From Pseudomonas sp. 30_B (GTDB lineage: Bacteria > Pseudomonadota > Gammaproteobacteria > Pseudomonadales > Pseudomonadaceae), in contig NZ_JAFGYY010000002.1 in the NCBI RefSeq assembly GCF_017491605.1, forward strand, positions 248,001 to 312,000: 64,000 bases of DNA, read 5' to 3'. Under the pieces are notes generated by a model that worked only from the letters and a program-made list of their open reading frames with translations, searched no databases and was not told the DNA's origin. Both the position numbers and the translations under genes were made by a program. Position 1 is the stretch's first letter, and every line of letters begins with the position of its first letter. Shown here piece after piece: positions 37,453-45,599 of this stretch.

Positions 37453-38323
37453 ACAGGCTCCCCGTATCGCCCTGGTCACCGGCGCCAGCCGTGGTGTCGG
37501 CAAGGGCATCGCCGAGGCGCTGGGCGCCGCCGGCATGACCGTCTACGTCACCGGCCGTTCGCTCAAGTCCGGCGGTGCCACGCTGCGTGGGCAGGTGATG
37601 CATGGCTCCATCCATGACACCGCCGCGGCCATCGATGCCGCCGGTGGCAAGGGCATCGCCGTGCAGTGCGACCATGGCGACGACGCGCAGGTGCGCGCAC
37701 TGTTCCAGCGCATCGAGGCCGAGCAGGGTCGGCTGGACATCCTGGTGAACAACGCCACCTTCATCCACGAGCAACTGATCGAGCCCGGCCCGTTCTGGGA
37801 GAAGCCGCTGGAGATGGTCGACATCCTCGACATCGGCCTGCGCTCGTCCTACATCGCCAGCTACTACGCCGCGCCGCTGCTGCTGCGTGCGCCGAAAGCG
37901 CTGGTGGCTTTCGTCTCCTCGTTCGGCGCCGGCTGCTACATGCATGGCCCGGCCTACGGCGCGCAGAAGGCCGGGGTGGACAAGCTGGCGGCGGACATGG
38001 CCATCGACTTCGAGAACAGCGCGGTCGGCGCCGTCTCCCTGTGGCTCGGCCCGCAGCTGACCGAACGCACGGCCATCGCCGGCCAGGCCAAGTCCGAGCA
38101 GTACGAAGCCTTCCTGGCGATGGCCGAGACGCCGCAGTTCAACGGCCGGATCATCCGCGCGCTGCTGGACGATCCGAAGCTTGCGGAGCTCTCCGGGCAG
38201 ACCCTGGTCAGCGCGGAACTGGCGCTGCGCTACGGCATCAAGGACAGCGACGACCGCCAGCCGCCGTCCTGGCGCGACCAGCTGGGCGGGCCGCGCGTGC
38301 AGCATCCGGCGCGGGTGCTCTGA
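37445..38323 (+). CDS. Short-chain dehydrogenase/reductase
   Basis: A 292-residue SDR: cofactor motif TGASRGVGKG, NNAT in place of NNAG, and the catalytic YGAQK with the serine of FVSSFGAG. It is slightly longer than classical members because of a C-terminal tail (PPSWRDQLGGPRVQHPARVL). Its start lies inside the FAD-dehydrogenase gene, so the two are translationally coupled and probably act on consecutive or identical intermediates. Confidence 0.88.
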   Translation: MSEQAPRIALVTGASRGVGKGIAEALGAAGMTVYVTGRSLKSGGATLRGQVMHGSIHDTAAAIDAAGGKGIAVQCDHGDDAQVRALFQRIEAEQGRLDILVNNATFIHEQLIEPGPFWEKPLEMVDILDIGLRSSYIASYYAAPLLLRAPKALVAFVSSFGAGCYMHGPAYGAQKAGVDKLAADMAIDFENSAVGAVSLWLGPQLTERTAIAGQAKSEQYEAFLAMAETPQFNGRIIRALLDDPKLAELSGQTLVSAELALRYGIKDSDDRQPPSWRDQLGGPRVQHPARVL

Positions 38324-38350
38324 GGCAGTACTGTCCGTGAAGTGAAATAA

Positions 38351-38383
38351 AAAACCGGCCCCTTTCGAGGGGCCGGTTCTTTT
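38351..38383. terminator. Bidirectional terminator
   Basis: Stem AACCGGCCCC / GGGGCCGGTT with loop TTTCGA, flanked by an A-run on the left and T-rich sequence on the right. It lies between the convergent SDR and ornithine cyclodeaminase genes. Confidence 0.92.
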
Positions 38384-38395
38384 CATGATGCGGGA

Positions 38396-39460
38396 TCAGG
38401 CGATGCGGCGCAGCGCCTTGCGACCCTTGTTGGCGCGGGTGTGGCGGAACAGGTCTTTGGGATCGTTTTCCTCGTCGTCCGCGCCCCAGGGCACCAGGTC
38501 GATGCGTTCGCCGAGGTTCAGCCGGGTCGCCTGCTCGTTCACGTAGCGCAGCGCGGAGTAGTCCTCCAGGGCGAAGCCGACCGAGTCGAAGATGGTGACC
38601 TGCTCGGCGCTGTCGCGTCCCGCGACCTGGCCGGCCAGGACGCGCCAGAGGTCCACCACCGGGAAGTCCGCCGGCATCTGCTGGATCTCGCCTTCGACCC
38701 GCGATTGCGGTTCGTACTCGACGAACACCTTGCCGGTGCGCAGTACGTCCGCGTGCAGCTCGGTCTTGCCGGGGCAGTCGCCGCCGACGCCGTTGATGTG
38801 CATGCCGGGCTCGATCATCTCCGGGGTCAGGATGGTCGCGTAGGCCTTGTCGGCGGTCACCGTGGTGACGATGTCGGCGCCACGTACCGCCTCGGCGGTG
38901 GAGCTACAACGGATGACTTTCAGGCTGGGGAATTCCGCCAGGTTGCGGATCAGCTTTTCGGTCGCCAGCGGATCGATGTCGTAGACCGCGATTTCCTCGA
39001 TGCCCAGGTGGGCATGGAAGGCCAGCGCCTGGAACTCGCTCTGTGCGCCGTTGCCGATCAGCGCCATGCGCCGGGAGTTTGGCCGCGCCAGGGCGCGAGC
39101 GGCCATCAGCGAGGTGGCGCAGGTGCGCAGGGCGGTCGCCACGGTCAGTTCCGACAGCAGCACCGGGTAGCCGGTCTCGACGTCGGCCAGCACGCCGAAG
39201 GCCATGACGGTGTAGAGCCCGCGCAGGGTGTTCTGCGGATGGCCGTTGACGTACTTGAAGGCATAGCGCACCGGGTCGGACACCGGCATCAGCTCGATGA
39301 CGCCGATGTCGGAATGATTGGCGACGCGGGCCGATTTATCGAAGGATTCCCACCGTACGAAGTCCTGCTGGATGGTGTCGGCCAGCTCGCCGATGAAGCG
39401 TGCGACACCGATTTCCTGTACCAGTTGAGACATCGTGGGGACATCGACGAAGCGAGTCAT
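38396..39460 (-). CDS. Ornithine cyclodeaminase family protein
   Basis: A 354-residue member of the ornithine cyclodeaminase / mu-crystallin family. Visible are the substrate-region lysine in YAFKYVNGHPQN, the NAD-binding ALIGNGAQSEFQALAF and the late D-x-x-G segment TIFDSVGFALEDYSALRY. It matches the long (~350) bacterial type that converts ornithine to proline. An Lrp-type gene lies upstream on the same strand with a 298-nt gap that should hold its promoter; I found no distinct motif in that gap. Confidence 0.9.
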   Translation of the reverse strand: MTRFVDVPTMSQLVQEIGVARFIGELADTIQQDFVRWESFDKSARVANHSDIGVIELMPVSDPVRYAFKYVNGHPQNTLRGLYTVMAFGVLADVETGYPVLLSELTVATALRTCATSLMAARALARPNSRRMALIGNGAQSEFQALAFHAHLGIEEIAVYDIDPLATEKLIRNLAEFPSLKVIRCSSTAEAVRGADIVTTVTADKAYATILTPEMIEPGMHINGVGGDCPGKTELHADVLRTGKVFVEYEPQSRVEGEIQQMPADFPVVDLWRVLAGQVAGRDSAEQVTIFDSVGFALEDYSALRYVNEQATRLNLGERIDLVPWGADDEENDPKDLFRHTRANKGRKALRRIA

Positions 39461-39758
39461 GGCGGGACCTCCAGCTATTTTGATTGGTATTGGAATGACA
39501 GCTCTGGCATCCCCGACGCCAATGCTTGCCAGGTCCTTTCGCAGGGGTGTCCGCAGTCGGCCGGAGAGGGCGATTGCGCGTCGTGGGATGCCGCCATTCT
39601 CCCACCCGGCCTGGCGAAATCCTGGCTGTAATGGCGGAGCGCGCCGACCGATACGGCTGTATTCGTCATCGCGCACAGCCGATTCTGCTGTGCGGGACGC
39701 GCGGGTCATGCCGGTGGTTCTGCGCTCGAAAATCAGCGGGAGGCGAGGGGCAGCGGGG

Positions 39759-40247
39759 TTACCGCGCCGACTCCTTGATGGTGGTCAGTTCGGGGTGGGC
39801 GACGAGCTTGTCGATGTGCAGGCTTTCGTCGTTCAGCCAGGTCTCGGTGAGCGCGCGATAGTGCTCCATGTCCCGGCAGCGCATGCGAACGCTGTAGTCG
39901 AAGGTGCCGCTGATCAGCTGGCAGTGCAGCACTTCCGGGCAGGCAATGACGCAGGCCTCGAAGGCCTTCTGTGCGGTGCGTCCGCTCTGGTTCGACAGCG
40001 CAACCAGCACCAGCAGCGAGAGGCCCGAGGCGATCTTCTGTTCGTCGATGACCGCGCCGTAGCCACGGATGATCCCGTGCTTCTCCAGCTTGCGCACGCG
40101 CTCCTGGCAGGGGCGCGGGGTGAGATGCACCAGGGAGGAAAGCTTGCCGTAGGTGATGCGGCCCTGGTGGCGAAGAATCCTGATGATCTCTTCGTCGATG
40201 CGGTCCAGCGTGAATGACGACGCGGTGTCCTGGTCTTTGGCACTCAT
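39759..40247 (-). CDS. Lrp/AsnC family transcriptional regulator
   Basis: A 162-residue Lrp-type protein. The helix-turn-helix is at residues ~18-65 (LDRIDEEIIRILRHQGRITY ... VHLTPRPCQERVRKLEKHG) and is followed by a RAM domain (LISGTFDYSVRMRCRDMEHY). It lies upstream of ornithine cyclodeaminase on the same strand and is its most likely regulator, possibly sensing ornithine or arginine. The ATG at 40247 is chosen over an in-frame start 12 nt earlier on family length. Confidence 0.9.
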   Translation of the reverse strand: MSAKDQDTASSFTLDRIDEEIIRILRHQGRITYGKLSSLVHLTPRPCQERVRKLEKHGIIRGYGAVIDEQKIASGLSLLVLVALSNQSGRTAQKAFEACVIACPEVLHCQLISGTFDYSVRMRCRDMEHYRALTETWLNDESLHIDKLVAHPELTTIKESAR

Positions 40248-40273
40248 GGTTTCTAGCACTGTGGTTAAACGGA

Positions 40274-40306
40274 AAGGGCTGCCGGACGCGGTGTCCGGCA
40301 GCCCTT
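40274..40306 (-). terminator. Terminator after the APC permease gene
   Basis: Stem AAGGGCTGCCGGAC / GTCCGGCAGCCCTT with a 5-nt loop; the U-tract on the minus strand is short (TTTCC). It separates the RpiR-led operon from the Lrp gene. Confidence 0.75.
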
Positions 40307-40357
40307 GCCTTTATGGGGTAACGCTCTGGCGTCTGTCAAAGACCGCCGCGGGCTCGA

Positions 40358-41701
40358 TCAGATCTCCCGGGCCAGCTCGGCGCCATTGCCACGGCGGTTC
40401 AGCACGACGAGATAGACCAGGCCGAGGGCGATCCAGCCGATCCCCAGGGACTGGGCTTCGACGCTCATGCTTACCAGCACGTAGGCGATGATCACCAGGC
40501 CGATCAGCGGGAAGACCAGGTGCTTGAACACCTGCCCGGTCTTCTGGCGGATGAAGTAGTGGTTGATCACCGCCACGTGCAGCAGGCAGAAGCCGGTCAG
40601 CGCGCCGAAGTTGACCAGCGAGGTGAGCACATCCGGGGCGTCGAGGAAGTAGATGCCGATGCCCAGGGAGAGCACGCCGACCAGGTACAGACTGATGTGC
40701 GGGGTCTGGTACTTCGGATGCACCTTGGCCAGCACGCGCGGCAGCTTGCCGTCGCGAGCCATGGAGTAGAGCAGTCGGGAGACGGCGGCCTGCGAGGTGA
40801 TCGACACGGTCACGCCCCAGGCCAGCGCGGTGGACACGGCGGTCAGGGTGGACAGCCAGCTGCCGCCGGCCGCTTCGGCGATTTCGTAGAAGGCGGTGTC
40901 CGCCGACTTGAAGGTCATGCCGGCGGCCAGGTCGGTGGCCAGCCAGGTCTGCACGATGAAGATGCCGCCCATGACGAACAGCGCGATCAGCGAGGCGCGG
41001 CCGATCTGTTTCGCCGGGTCGCCTTTGACTTCCTCCGCGAGGGTGGAAATCGCGTCGAAACCGAGGAACGACAGCACCGCGATGGACACCGCCTTCATCA
41101 CCAGCCCGAGGTTGAAATGCTCCGGCTGCAGCAGCGGTTCCAGCGTCAGGCGACCGTTGCCCAGCCCGCCTTCCAGCGCGTGGTACCCCACGGCGAGGAA
41201 GATCGCCAGCACCACCAGTTCGGCAATCAGGAACAGCAGGTTGAAGCGCGCCGCCAGGGTGATGCCGCGCAGGTTGATGAGGGTGGCGGACACCAGGAAG
41301 ATCAGCATGAACGTAAGCTTGGGGATCGCCGGGAACAGGTGGTTCAACGCCAGCGCGCTGAACACGTAGAGCAGCGGCGGGATCAGCAGGTAGTCGAGCA
41401 GCAGCACCCAGCCGGCGATGAAGCCGACGTTGGGGTGGATGCCACGCTGGGCATAGGAGTACACGGAGCCGGCGATGGGGAAGGCGCGGGACATGGCGCC
41501 ATAGCTGAGCGCGGTGAAGAGCATCGCCACCATGCCCACCAGGTAGGCCATGGGTACCATGCCGTGGGCGTCGGCATGGACCCAGCCGTACACGCCGAAG
41601 GGTGCGATGGGGATCATGAAGATCATGCCGTAGATCACCAGGTCGCTCAGGGTGAGACTACGGCGGAGCTGTTGCTTGTATCCGAACTGTTCGATGGCCA
41701 C
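40358..41701 (-). CDS. APC family amino acid/amine permease
   Basis: A 447-residue inner-membrane transporter with about 12 hydrophobic segments. Family stretches are LTLSDLVIYGMIFMIPIAPFGVYG and the substrate-region SFLGFDAISTLAEEVKGDPAKQIG. The start is GTG at 41701 with AGAGGA 8 nt upstream; the first ATG would remove part of helix 1. It is the last gene of the RpiR-led operon, 111 nt after the N-formylglutamate-amidohydrolase-like gene. It resembles putrescine- or amine-type permeases, but the substrate cannot be read with confidence. Confidence 0.87.
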   Translation of the reverse strand: MAIEQFGYKQQLRRSLTLSDLVIYGMIFMIPIAPFGVYGWVHADAHGMVPMAYLVGMVAMLFTALSYGAMSRAFPIAGSVYSYAQRGIHPNVGFIAGWVLLLDYLLIPPLLYVFSALALNHLFPAIPKLTFMLIFLVSATLINLRGITLAARFNLLFLIAELVVLAIFLAVGYHALEGGLGNGRLTLEPLLQPEHFNLGLVMKAVSIAVLSFLGFDAISTLAEEVKGDPAKQIGRASLIALFVMGGIFIVQTWLATDLAAGMTFKSADTAFYEIAEAAGGSWLSTLTAVSTALAWGVTVSITSQAAVSRLLYSMARDGKLPRVLAKVHPKYQTPHISLYLVGVLSLGIGIYFLDAPDVLTSLVNFGALTGFCLLHVAVINHYFIRQKTGQVFKHLVFPLIGLVIIAYVLVSMSVEAQSLGIGWIALGLVYLVVLNRRGNGAELAREI

Positions 41702-41812
41702 GGGGCAAATCCTCTGGGAACGGCAGCTATAAAGGTTCGGCGCTCATGCGCTGAATTGTTCTTGTTGTCAGAACCTGCCCGGCCCTCGCGCGCAGCGAAC
41801 CGGGCGGGGTCC

Positions 41813-42556
41813 TCAGAGCCAGGGAGCCAGGCGTTCCGCCCAGGTCTCCACCCCTTGCGGGGTCCGCAGTCCGTCATTGCGGATTTCGATCAGCACGGCG
41901 TCCAGGCCGCGTTCGTCGCCATGTACCGGGACGGTCATGTCCTCCAGTGGGTCGATGACATAGGGTTGGTTCGAGCCGATTTCCTCGCCGCATTGGCGCA
42001 GCCCCTCGATGATCCGGTTCGCATAGCCCTCGGCCTTGCCGAAGAGCACGCCGGCGACCCATGGGCGAGGCTCGCCCCGGTAGCGGGGCGTAAAGCTGTG
42101 CACCCCGACGAGGCGTGGTGTGCGTTGCGCCGCGATGCGTCCGTCAAGCAGCTCGGTGAGCTGCCGGTGGAAGGGTTCGAAGAGGCTCGACTCGCGCTCC
42201 CGCCGGGCAGCGGCCGACAGGCCCAGGTTGCCGGGGATCGGGTAGATCTCGCTGTGCTCGGGGATGGCATCGGGCGCTGCCAGCGGCCGGTTCAGGTCGA
42301 TCAGCAGGCGCGAGTAATTGGCCACCAGCAGCGTGGCGTCCAGGCGGGCCGACAGCGCCCGCGCCAGGTCCAGCGCGCCGATGTCCCAGGCGATGTGCTC
42401 CTGCGCCGCCTCGTCGTCCAGCCCCAGTTGCCGCAGCTCCTCGGGAATGAAACGGCTGGCGTGCTCGCAGACCAGCAGCACCGGGCTCTTGCCCTGCGGG
42501 TTGACGATCTCGAACGGCGGGCGCCGGTAGAGGCCGGATTCAGTAGAAGGTTGCAT
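41813..42556 (-). CDS. N-formylglutamate amidohydrolase family protein
   Basis: A 247-residue protein with the family motifs LLVCEHASRFIPEEL, HIAWDIGALDLARALS, NYSRLLIDLNRP and VGVHSFTPRYRGEPRPW. Family members cleave N-formyl- or related N-acyl-glutamate. I use the ATG at 42556; a GTG 9 nt earlier is also possible. It overlaps the preceding ligase gene by 17 nt. Next to a gamma-glutamyl-ligase-like gene it may remove a protecting group rather than serve histidine breakdown; no hut genes are nearby. Confidence 0.85.
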   Translation of the reverse strand: MQPSTESGLYRRPPFEIVNPQGKSPVLLVCEHASRFIPEELRQLGLDDEAAQEHIAWDIGALDLARALSARLDATLLVANYSRLLIDLNRPLAAPDAIPEHSEIYPIPGNLGLSAAARRERESSLFEPFHRQLTELLDGRIAAQRTPRLVGVHSFTPRYRGEPRPWVAGVLFGKAEGYANRIIEGLRQCGEEIGSNQPYVIDPLEDMTVPVHGDERGLDAVLIEIRNDGLRTPQGVETWAERLAPWL

Positions 42557-43883
42557 AGGCTTCACACAGTTGTTCTTCGCTGAGGTCGCGAGTCAGGGCC
42601 AGTTCCTGGCGCTTCATGGCGAAGTAGGTTTCCAGCAGGGCCGGCGGCAGCTCGTTGCACAGTTCGTCGTCGGCCATCAGCAGGCGCTGGGCTTCGTCGA
42701 GCGAGCCGGGCAGGGCCTTGATGCCGAGCCTCTCGCGGTCCGCGGCGCTGAGGCTGTGCGGGTCCACGTCGGTCACCGCCGACAGCGACAGCTCCTGTTC
42801 GATGCCCAGGCGGCCGGCGATCAGCACGGCGGCCATGGCCAGGTGCGGGCTGGCGGTGGCGTCCATGGGGCGGAATTCGAGGTTGAACTGGCGCGCTTTC
42901 GGCTTGCCGCCGATGTCCACCACCGGGCAGATGCGCAGCGCCGCTTCGCGGTTGCGCAGGCCCAGGCAGGCGTAGGCGGCGCTCCAGTGGTGCGGCTTCA
43001 GGCGCAGGTAGGAAACGGCGGTCGGCGCGGTCAGGGCGCAGAGCGCGGGCAGATGGCGCAGCACGCCCGCGGCCCAGTGCTCGGCGAGCTTGGACAGGTT
43101 GGTGGCGCTGCTCTCGTCATAGAACACCGGCGTGCCATCCAGGCGTTGCAGGCTCAGGTGCAGGTGCACGCCGTTGGTCACCGCGCCGGGGGCGAGCAGG
43201 GGAGTGAAGCTGCTGCGCCAGCCGAACTGCCGGGCGATCTCGCGGGTGATTTCGCGCACGTTCACCGCGCGGTCCGCCGCCGCAACGCCCTGGGTCGGCC
43301 GGCAGGTGACTTCGTACTGGTTGCGGCCGTACTCGGGCAGGAACATTTCCGGCTCCGCGCCGATCTGCTCCAGCGCGCTCATCAGCCAGCCGCCGAAGTT
43401 GCCGGTCTGCCGCTGGGCCTGCAGGGAGAAGGCGGCAGCGTGCTGGTCCGGCAGGCCGAGCAGGTTGAATTCGTGTTCGAAGGCCGCGGTGACCTGCAGG
43501 TCGAGCTGGCGGTAGCGGGCGATCTCGTTGCGCAGCAGGGTGCGCGGGCACACCGGCCAGGGCGATCCGTCGGTCAGCACCAGGTCGCCGTGCAGGTAGT
43601 CCAGCGGCGCCGCCTGCTGGTCGGGGCCGCTTTCCAGGCGTACCCGGCTGCCCGGATCGGGGAGCAGGCGCAGGTCGCCGTGGCTGCCCCAGGGGTTGTC
43701 GTCGGCGATGATGTCCTGGGGTGTCAGCGCGCTGTTGGCCGGCACCCAGCCGCAGCCGCTGGCCAGTTGATCGGCGACTTCCGCTTCGGGGAGCGAACGG
43801 CCGCGGGTGATGCCGCAGAGGTCGGTGGTAACGAAACTGGTCAGGCGCATCGGTGTGCCGCGATTGTTATTGTTCTGGCTCAT
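42540..43883 (-). CDS. Glutamine synthetase family ligase (gamma-glutamylation type)
   Basis: A 447-residue type I-like glutamine synthetase homologue. It has a beta-Grasp N-terminal domain and catalytic-domain motifs AAFEHEFNLLG, TNGVHLHLSLQRLDG, RLKPHHWSAAYACLGLRNREA and the glutamate of LEFRPMDATASPHLAMAAVL. It has none of the regulatory adenylylation features of GlnA. Homologues such as PuuA and the GlnA-like ligases add glutamate to amines, so a catabolic ligase fits the operon. It follows the cysteine hydrolase by 15 nt. Confidence 0.87.
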   Translation of the reverse strand: MSQNNNNRGTPMRLTSFVTTDLCGITRGRSLPEAEVADQLASGCGWVPANSALTPQDIIADDNPWGSHGDLRLLPDPGSRVRLESGPDQQAAPLDYLHGDLVLTDGSPWPVCPRTLLRNEIARYRQLDLQVTAAFEHEFNLLGLPDQHAAAFSLQAQRQTGNFGGWLMSALEQIGAEPEMFLPEYGRNQYEVTCRPTQGVAAADRAVNVREITREIARQFGWRSSFTPLLAPGAVTNGVHLHLSLQRLDGTPVFYDESSATNLSKLAEHWAAGVLRHLPALCALTAPTAVSYLRLKPHHWSAAYACLGLRNREAALRICPVVDIGGKPKARQFNLEFRPMDATASPHLAMAAVLIAGRLGIEQELSLSAVTDVDPHSLSAADRERLGIKALPGSLDEAQRLLMADDELCNELPPALLETYFAMKRQELALTRDLSEEQLCEAYATFY

Positions 43884-43898
43884 GGCGTTCTCCTGGCT

Positions 43899-44540
43899 TC
43901 AGGCCAGTGCGGCGATTCGTGCGAGCACGGTGTCGGTGTCGGCGATCCAGCAGTAGCCCTTGATCGCGTCCAGGCAGGCCTGGTGGCGTTCCGGGGTATG
44001 GGTCGCGCAGGCGTCTTCCACCAGGGTGACGAGGTAGCCGCGGTCGGCGGCATCGCGCACTGCCATGTCGACGCACTGGTCGGTGACCACGCCGCAGACG
44101 ATCAGGTGGCGGGTGTTCAGGTTGCGCAGGACGTAGTCGATGGCGGTGGAGTTGAAGACGCCCGAGGACGTCTTCGGCAGGACGATTTCGTTCTCGGTCG
44201 GCGCCAGGGCGTCGATCACCTGGGCGTCGGGGCTACCCTTGGGCAGGTGCATGTCCGACAGCTTGTGGTCCAGCGAGCGGTCGCGGCCGTCGGCGGTGAG
44301 GCTTTCGATGATGGTGTGCAGCACTTCGCCGCCCACGCCGCGCATTGCGGCCAGCAGGCGCCGCTGGTTCGGCACCACGGTGGCCTCGACGCGCTCGTAG
44401 AAGTAGCGGTGCTTGGTCGGATCGACGTGGGCGTCGCGGCCGGGGATGACCCAGGCATTCTGCATGTCGACGAACAGAATGGCGGTCTGACCCGGCGTGA
44501 ACGGCAGGTCGCGGGGCGATTGGTGGGGCAGGCTGAACAC
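43899..44540 (-). CDS. Cysteine hydrolase, isochorismatase-like
   Basis: A 213-residue hydrolase with the Asp-Lys-Cys triad of the family: D25 in ILFVDMQNAW, the lysine in LPKTSSGVFN and the cysteine in VVTDQCVDMAVRDAADRGY, preceded by the expected cis-peptide region. Such enzymes hydrolyse amides such as carbamoyl or nicotinamide-like substrates. The start is GTG at 44540 with a strong GGAGGAA site lying inside the end of the RpiR gene, so the two are coupled. Confidence 0.88.
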   Translation of the reverse strand: MFSLPHQSPRDLPFTPGQTAILFVDMQNAWVIPGRDAHVDPTKHRYFYERVEATVVPNQRRLLAAMRGVGGEVLHTIIESLTADGRDRSLDHKLSDMHLPKGSPDAQVIDALAPTENEIVLPKTSSGVFNSTAIDYVLRNLNTRHLIVCGVVTDQCVDMAVRDAADRGYLVTLVEDACATHTPERHQACLDAIKGYCWIADTDTVLARIAALA

Positions 44541-44542
44541 GG

Positions 44543-45400
44543 TTATTCCTCCAGGATGTGGCTGCCGAAGGCAGCACGCAGGTGATCGATGCCTTCGAGG
44601 CGTTCGTCGAGGTGGCCGTCCATGCGCGCTACCAAGCTGGCAATCAGGGCTTCGACCTGGGCGGTGGCGGGCACCAGGGTGTCGAAGGGCGAGGGCGATT
44701 CCACTGGGGCGCTGACGATCAGGTCGGCGAATTCGCGCAGCGGCGAGTCGTACACGTCGGTGAACAGCACCACGCGTGCGCCGCGCGCCTTGGCGACCTT
44801 GGTTACGCCCAGCGCCTGCGCCTGGTAGCGGCGGTAGTCGAACACCACCACCAGTCCCTGACGGTCGATGTCGTTGAGCTGGTCCGGCAGCGCGGCGCCG
44901 TCGTCCAGCAGCAGGCAGCCGCTGCGCAGCATGCGCAGGTGCGCCACCAGGTAACCGGCGAGGAAGCGGCTGAAGCGGCCGCCATGGCAGAACACGCGGG
45001 TGCGCGTATCGAGCAGCCAGTCGCCGAGCAGGCGGATGTCATCGGCCTGGGTCAGCGCCAGGGTGCGCTGGATGCCTTCGCTGGCATCGCTGAGGAAGTT
45101 CGACCAGGTGTCGTTGTTGCTCATCCCCTCGCGGCGTCCGGCGAGCAGCGTGCGTGGCGAGCGCAGGCGGTCATCCACTTCGGCCATCAGCGCATTCTGG
45201 AAATCGCTGTAGCCGGCGAACCCGAGTTTCTTCACCAGGCGCAGGATGGTCGGGTCGCTCACGCCGGCCTGCCGGGCCAGTCGCGACATCGGCCCCAGGC
45301 CCAGGCGCGGGTAGTCGTCGAGCAGGGCGCGCAGCACCTTGCGCTCGGCTTTGGTGAGGTCGACTTCGGGGGAGTTCAGGCGGTCTTTGAGTGTGAGCAT
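44543..45400 (-). CDS. MurR/RpiR family transcriptional regulator
   Basis: A 285-residue regulator: an N-terminal RpiR helix-turn-helix (residues ~15-75; LTKAERKVLRALLDDYP, PMSRLARQAGVSDPTILRLV, KKLGFAGYSDFQNAL) and a C-terminal SIS domain (TRVFCHGGRFSRFLAGYLVAHL). It is the first gene of the operon, 2 nt before the cysteine hydrolase. An upstream palindrome suggests self-control. SIS domains normally bind sugar phosphates, but RpiR members in nitrogen catabolic operons are also common. Confidence 0.9.
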   Translation of the reverse strand: MLTLKDRLNSPEVDLTKAERKVLRALLDDYPRLGLGPMSRLARQAGVSDPTILRLVKKLGFAGYSDFQNALMAEVDDRLRSPRTLLAGRREGMSNNDTWSNFLSDASEGIQRTLALTQADDIRLLGDWLLDTRTRVFCHGGRFSRFLAGYLVAHLRMLRSGCLLLDDGAALPDQLNDIDRQGLVVVFDYRRYQAQALGVTKVAKARGARVVLFTDVYDSPLREFADLIVSAPVESPSPFDTLVPATAQVEALIASLVARMDGHLDERLEGIDHLRAAFGSHILEE

Positions 45401-45464
45401 GGTGGCGTCCCTTGGCGTGCTCTATTTGTATAATGCACTTCATAAATTGGCAATACGTTATTTT

Positions 45465-45480
45465 TGTAGTGTTCACTACA
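45465..45480. promoter_or_regulatory. Palindrome upstream of the RpiR gene
   Basis: TGTAGTG-TT-CACTACA, perfect 7-nt arms, 65-80 nt before the RpiR start, in an AT-rich stretch (45420-45480) that also includes GTATAATGCAC. It is a good candidate operator for autoregulation of the operon. Confidence 0.55.
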
Positions 45481-45544
45481 TTGCGACGAAAGCGTTCTGC
45501 ATGCCGGATGAGCCGGCCGTTTCGCGGTTGGCGATGGGATAGGC

Positions 45545-45580
45545 GTATCGGCGTACAACCGCGAACGGTTGTACGCCCTA
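45545..45580. repeat. 36-bp palindromic repeat, copy 2
   Basis: Identical over 36 nt to 21443-21478 (arms GGCGTACAACCG / CGGTTGTACGCC around CGAA). It lies between the RpiR gene and the carboxypeptidase gene. Confidence 0.8.
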
Positions 45581-45599
45581 AGTGAAGGCTGGCGCGGCC

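Noticed and set aside
41813..42556. Assigning this gene as hutG of histidine degradation
   Set aside because: No hutU, hutH, hutI or hutF lies nearby, and coupling to a GS-like ligase points to a different pathway.
42540..43883. Calling the GS-family gene glnA
   Set aside because: It is shorter, lacks the adenylylation region and nitrogen-control neighbours, and sits in a catabolic operon.
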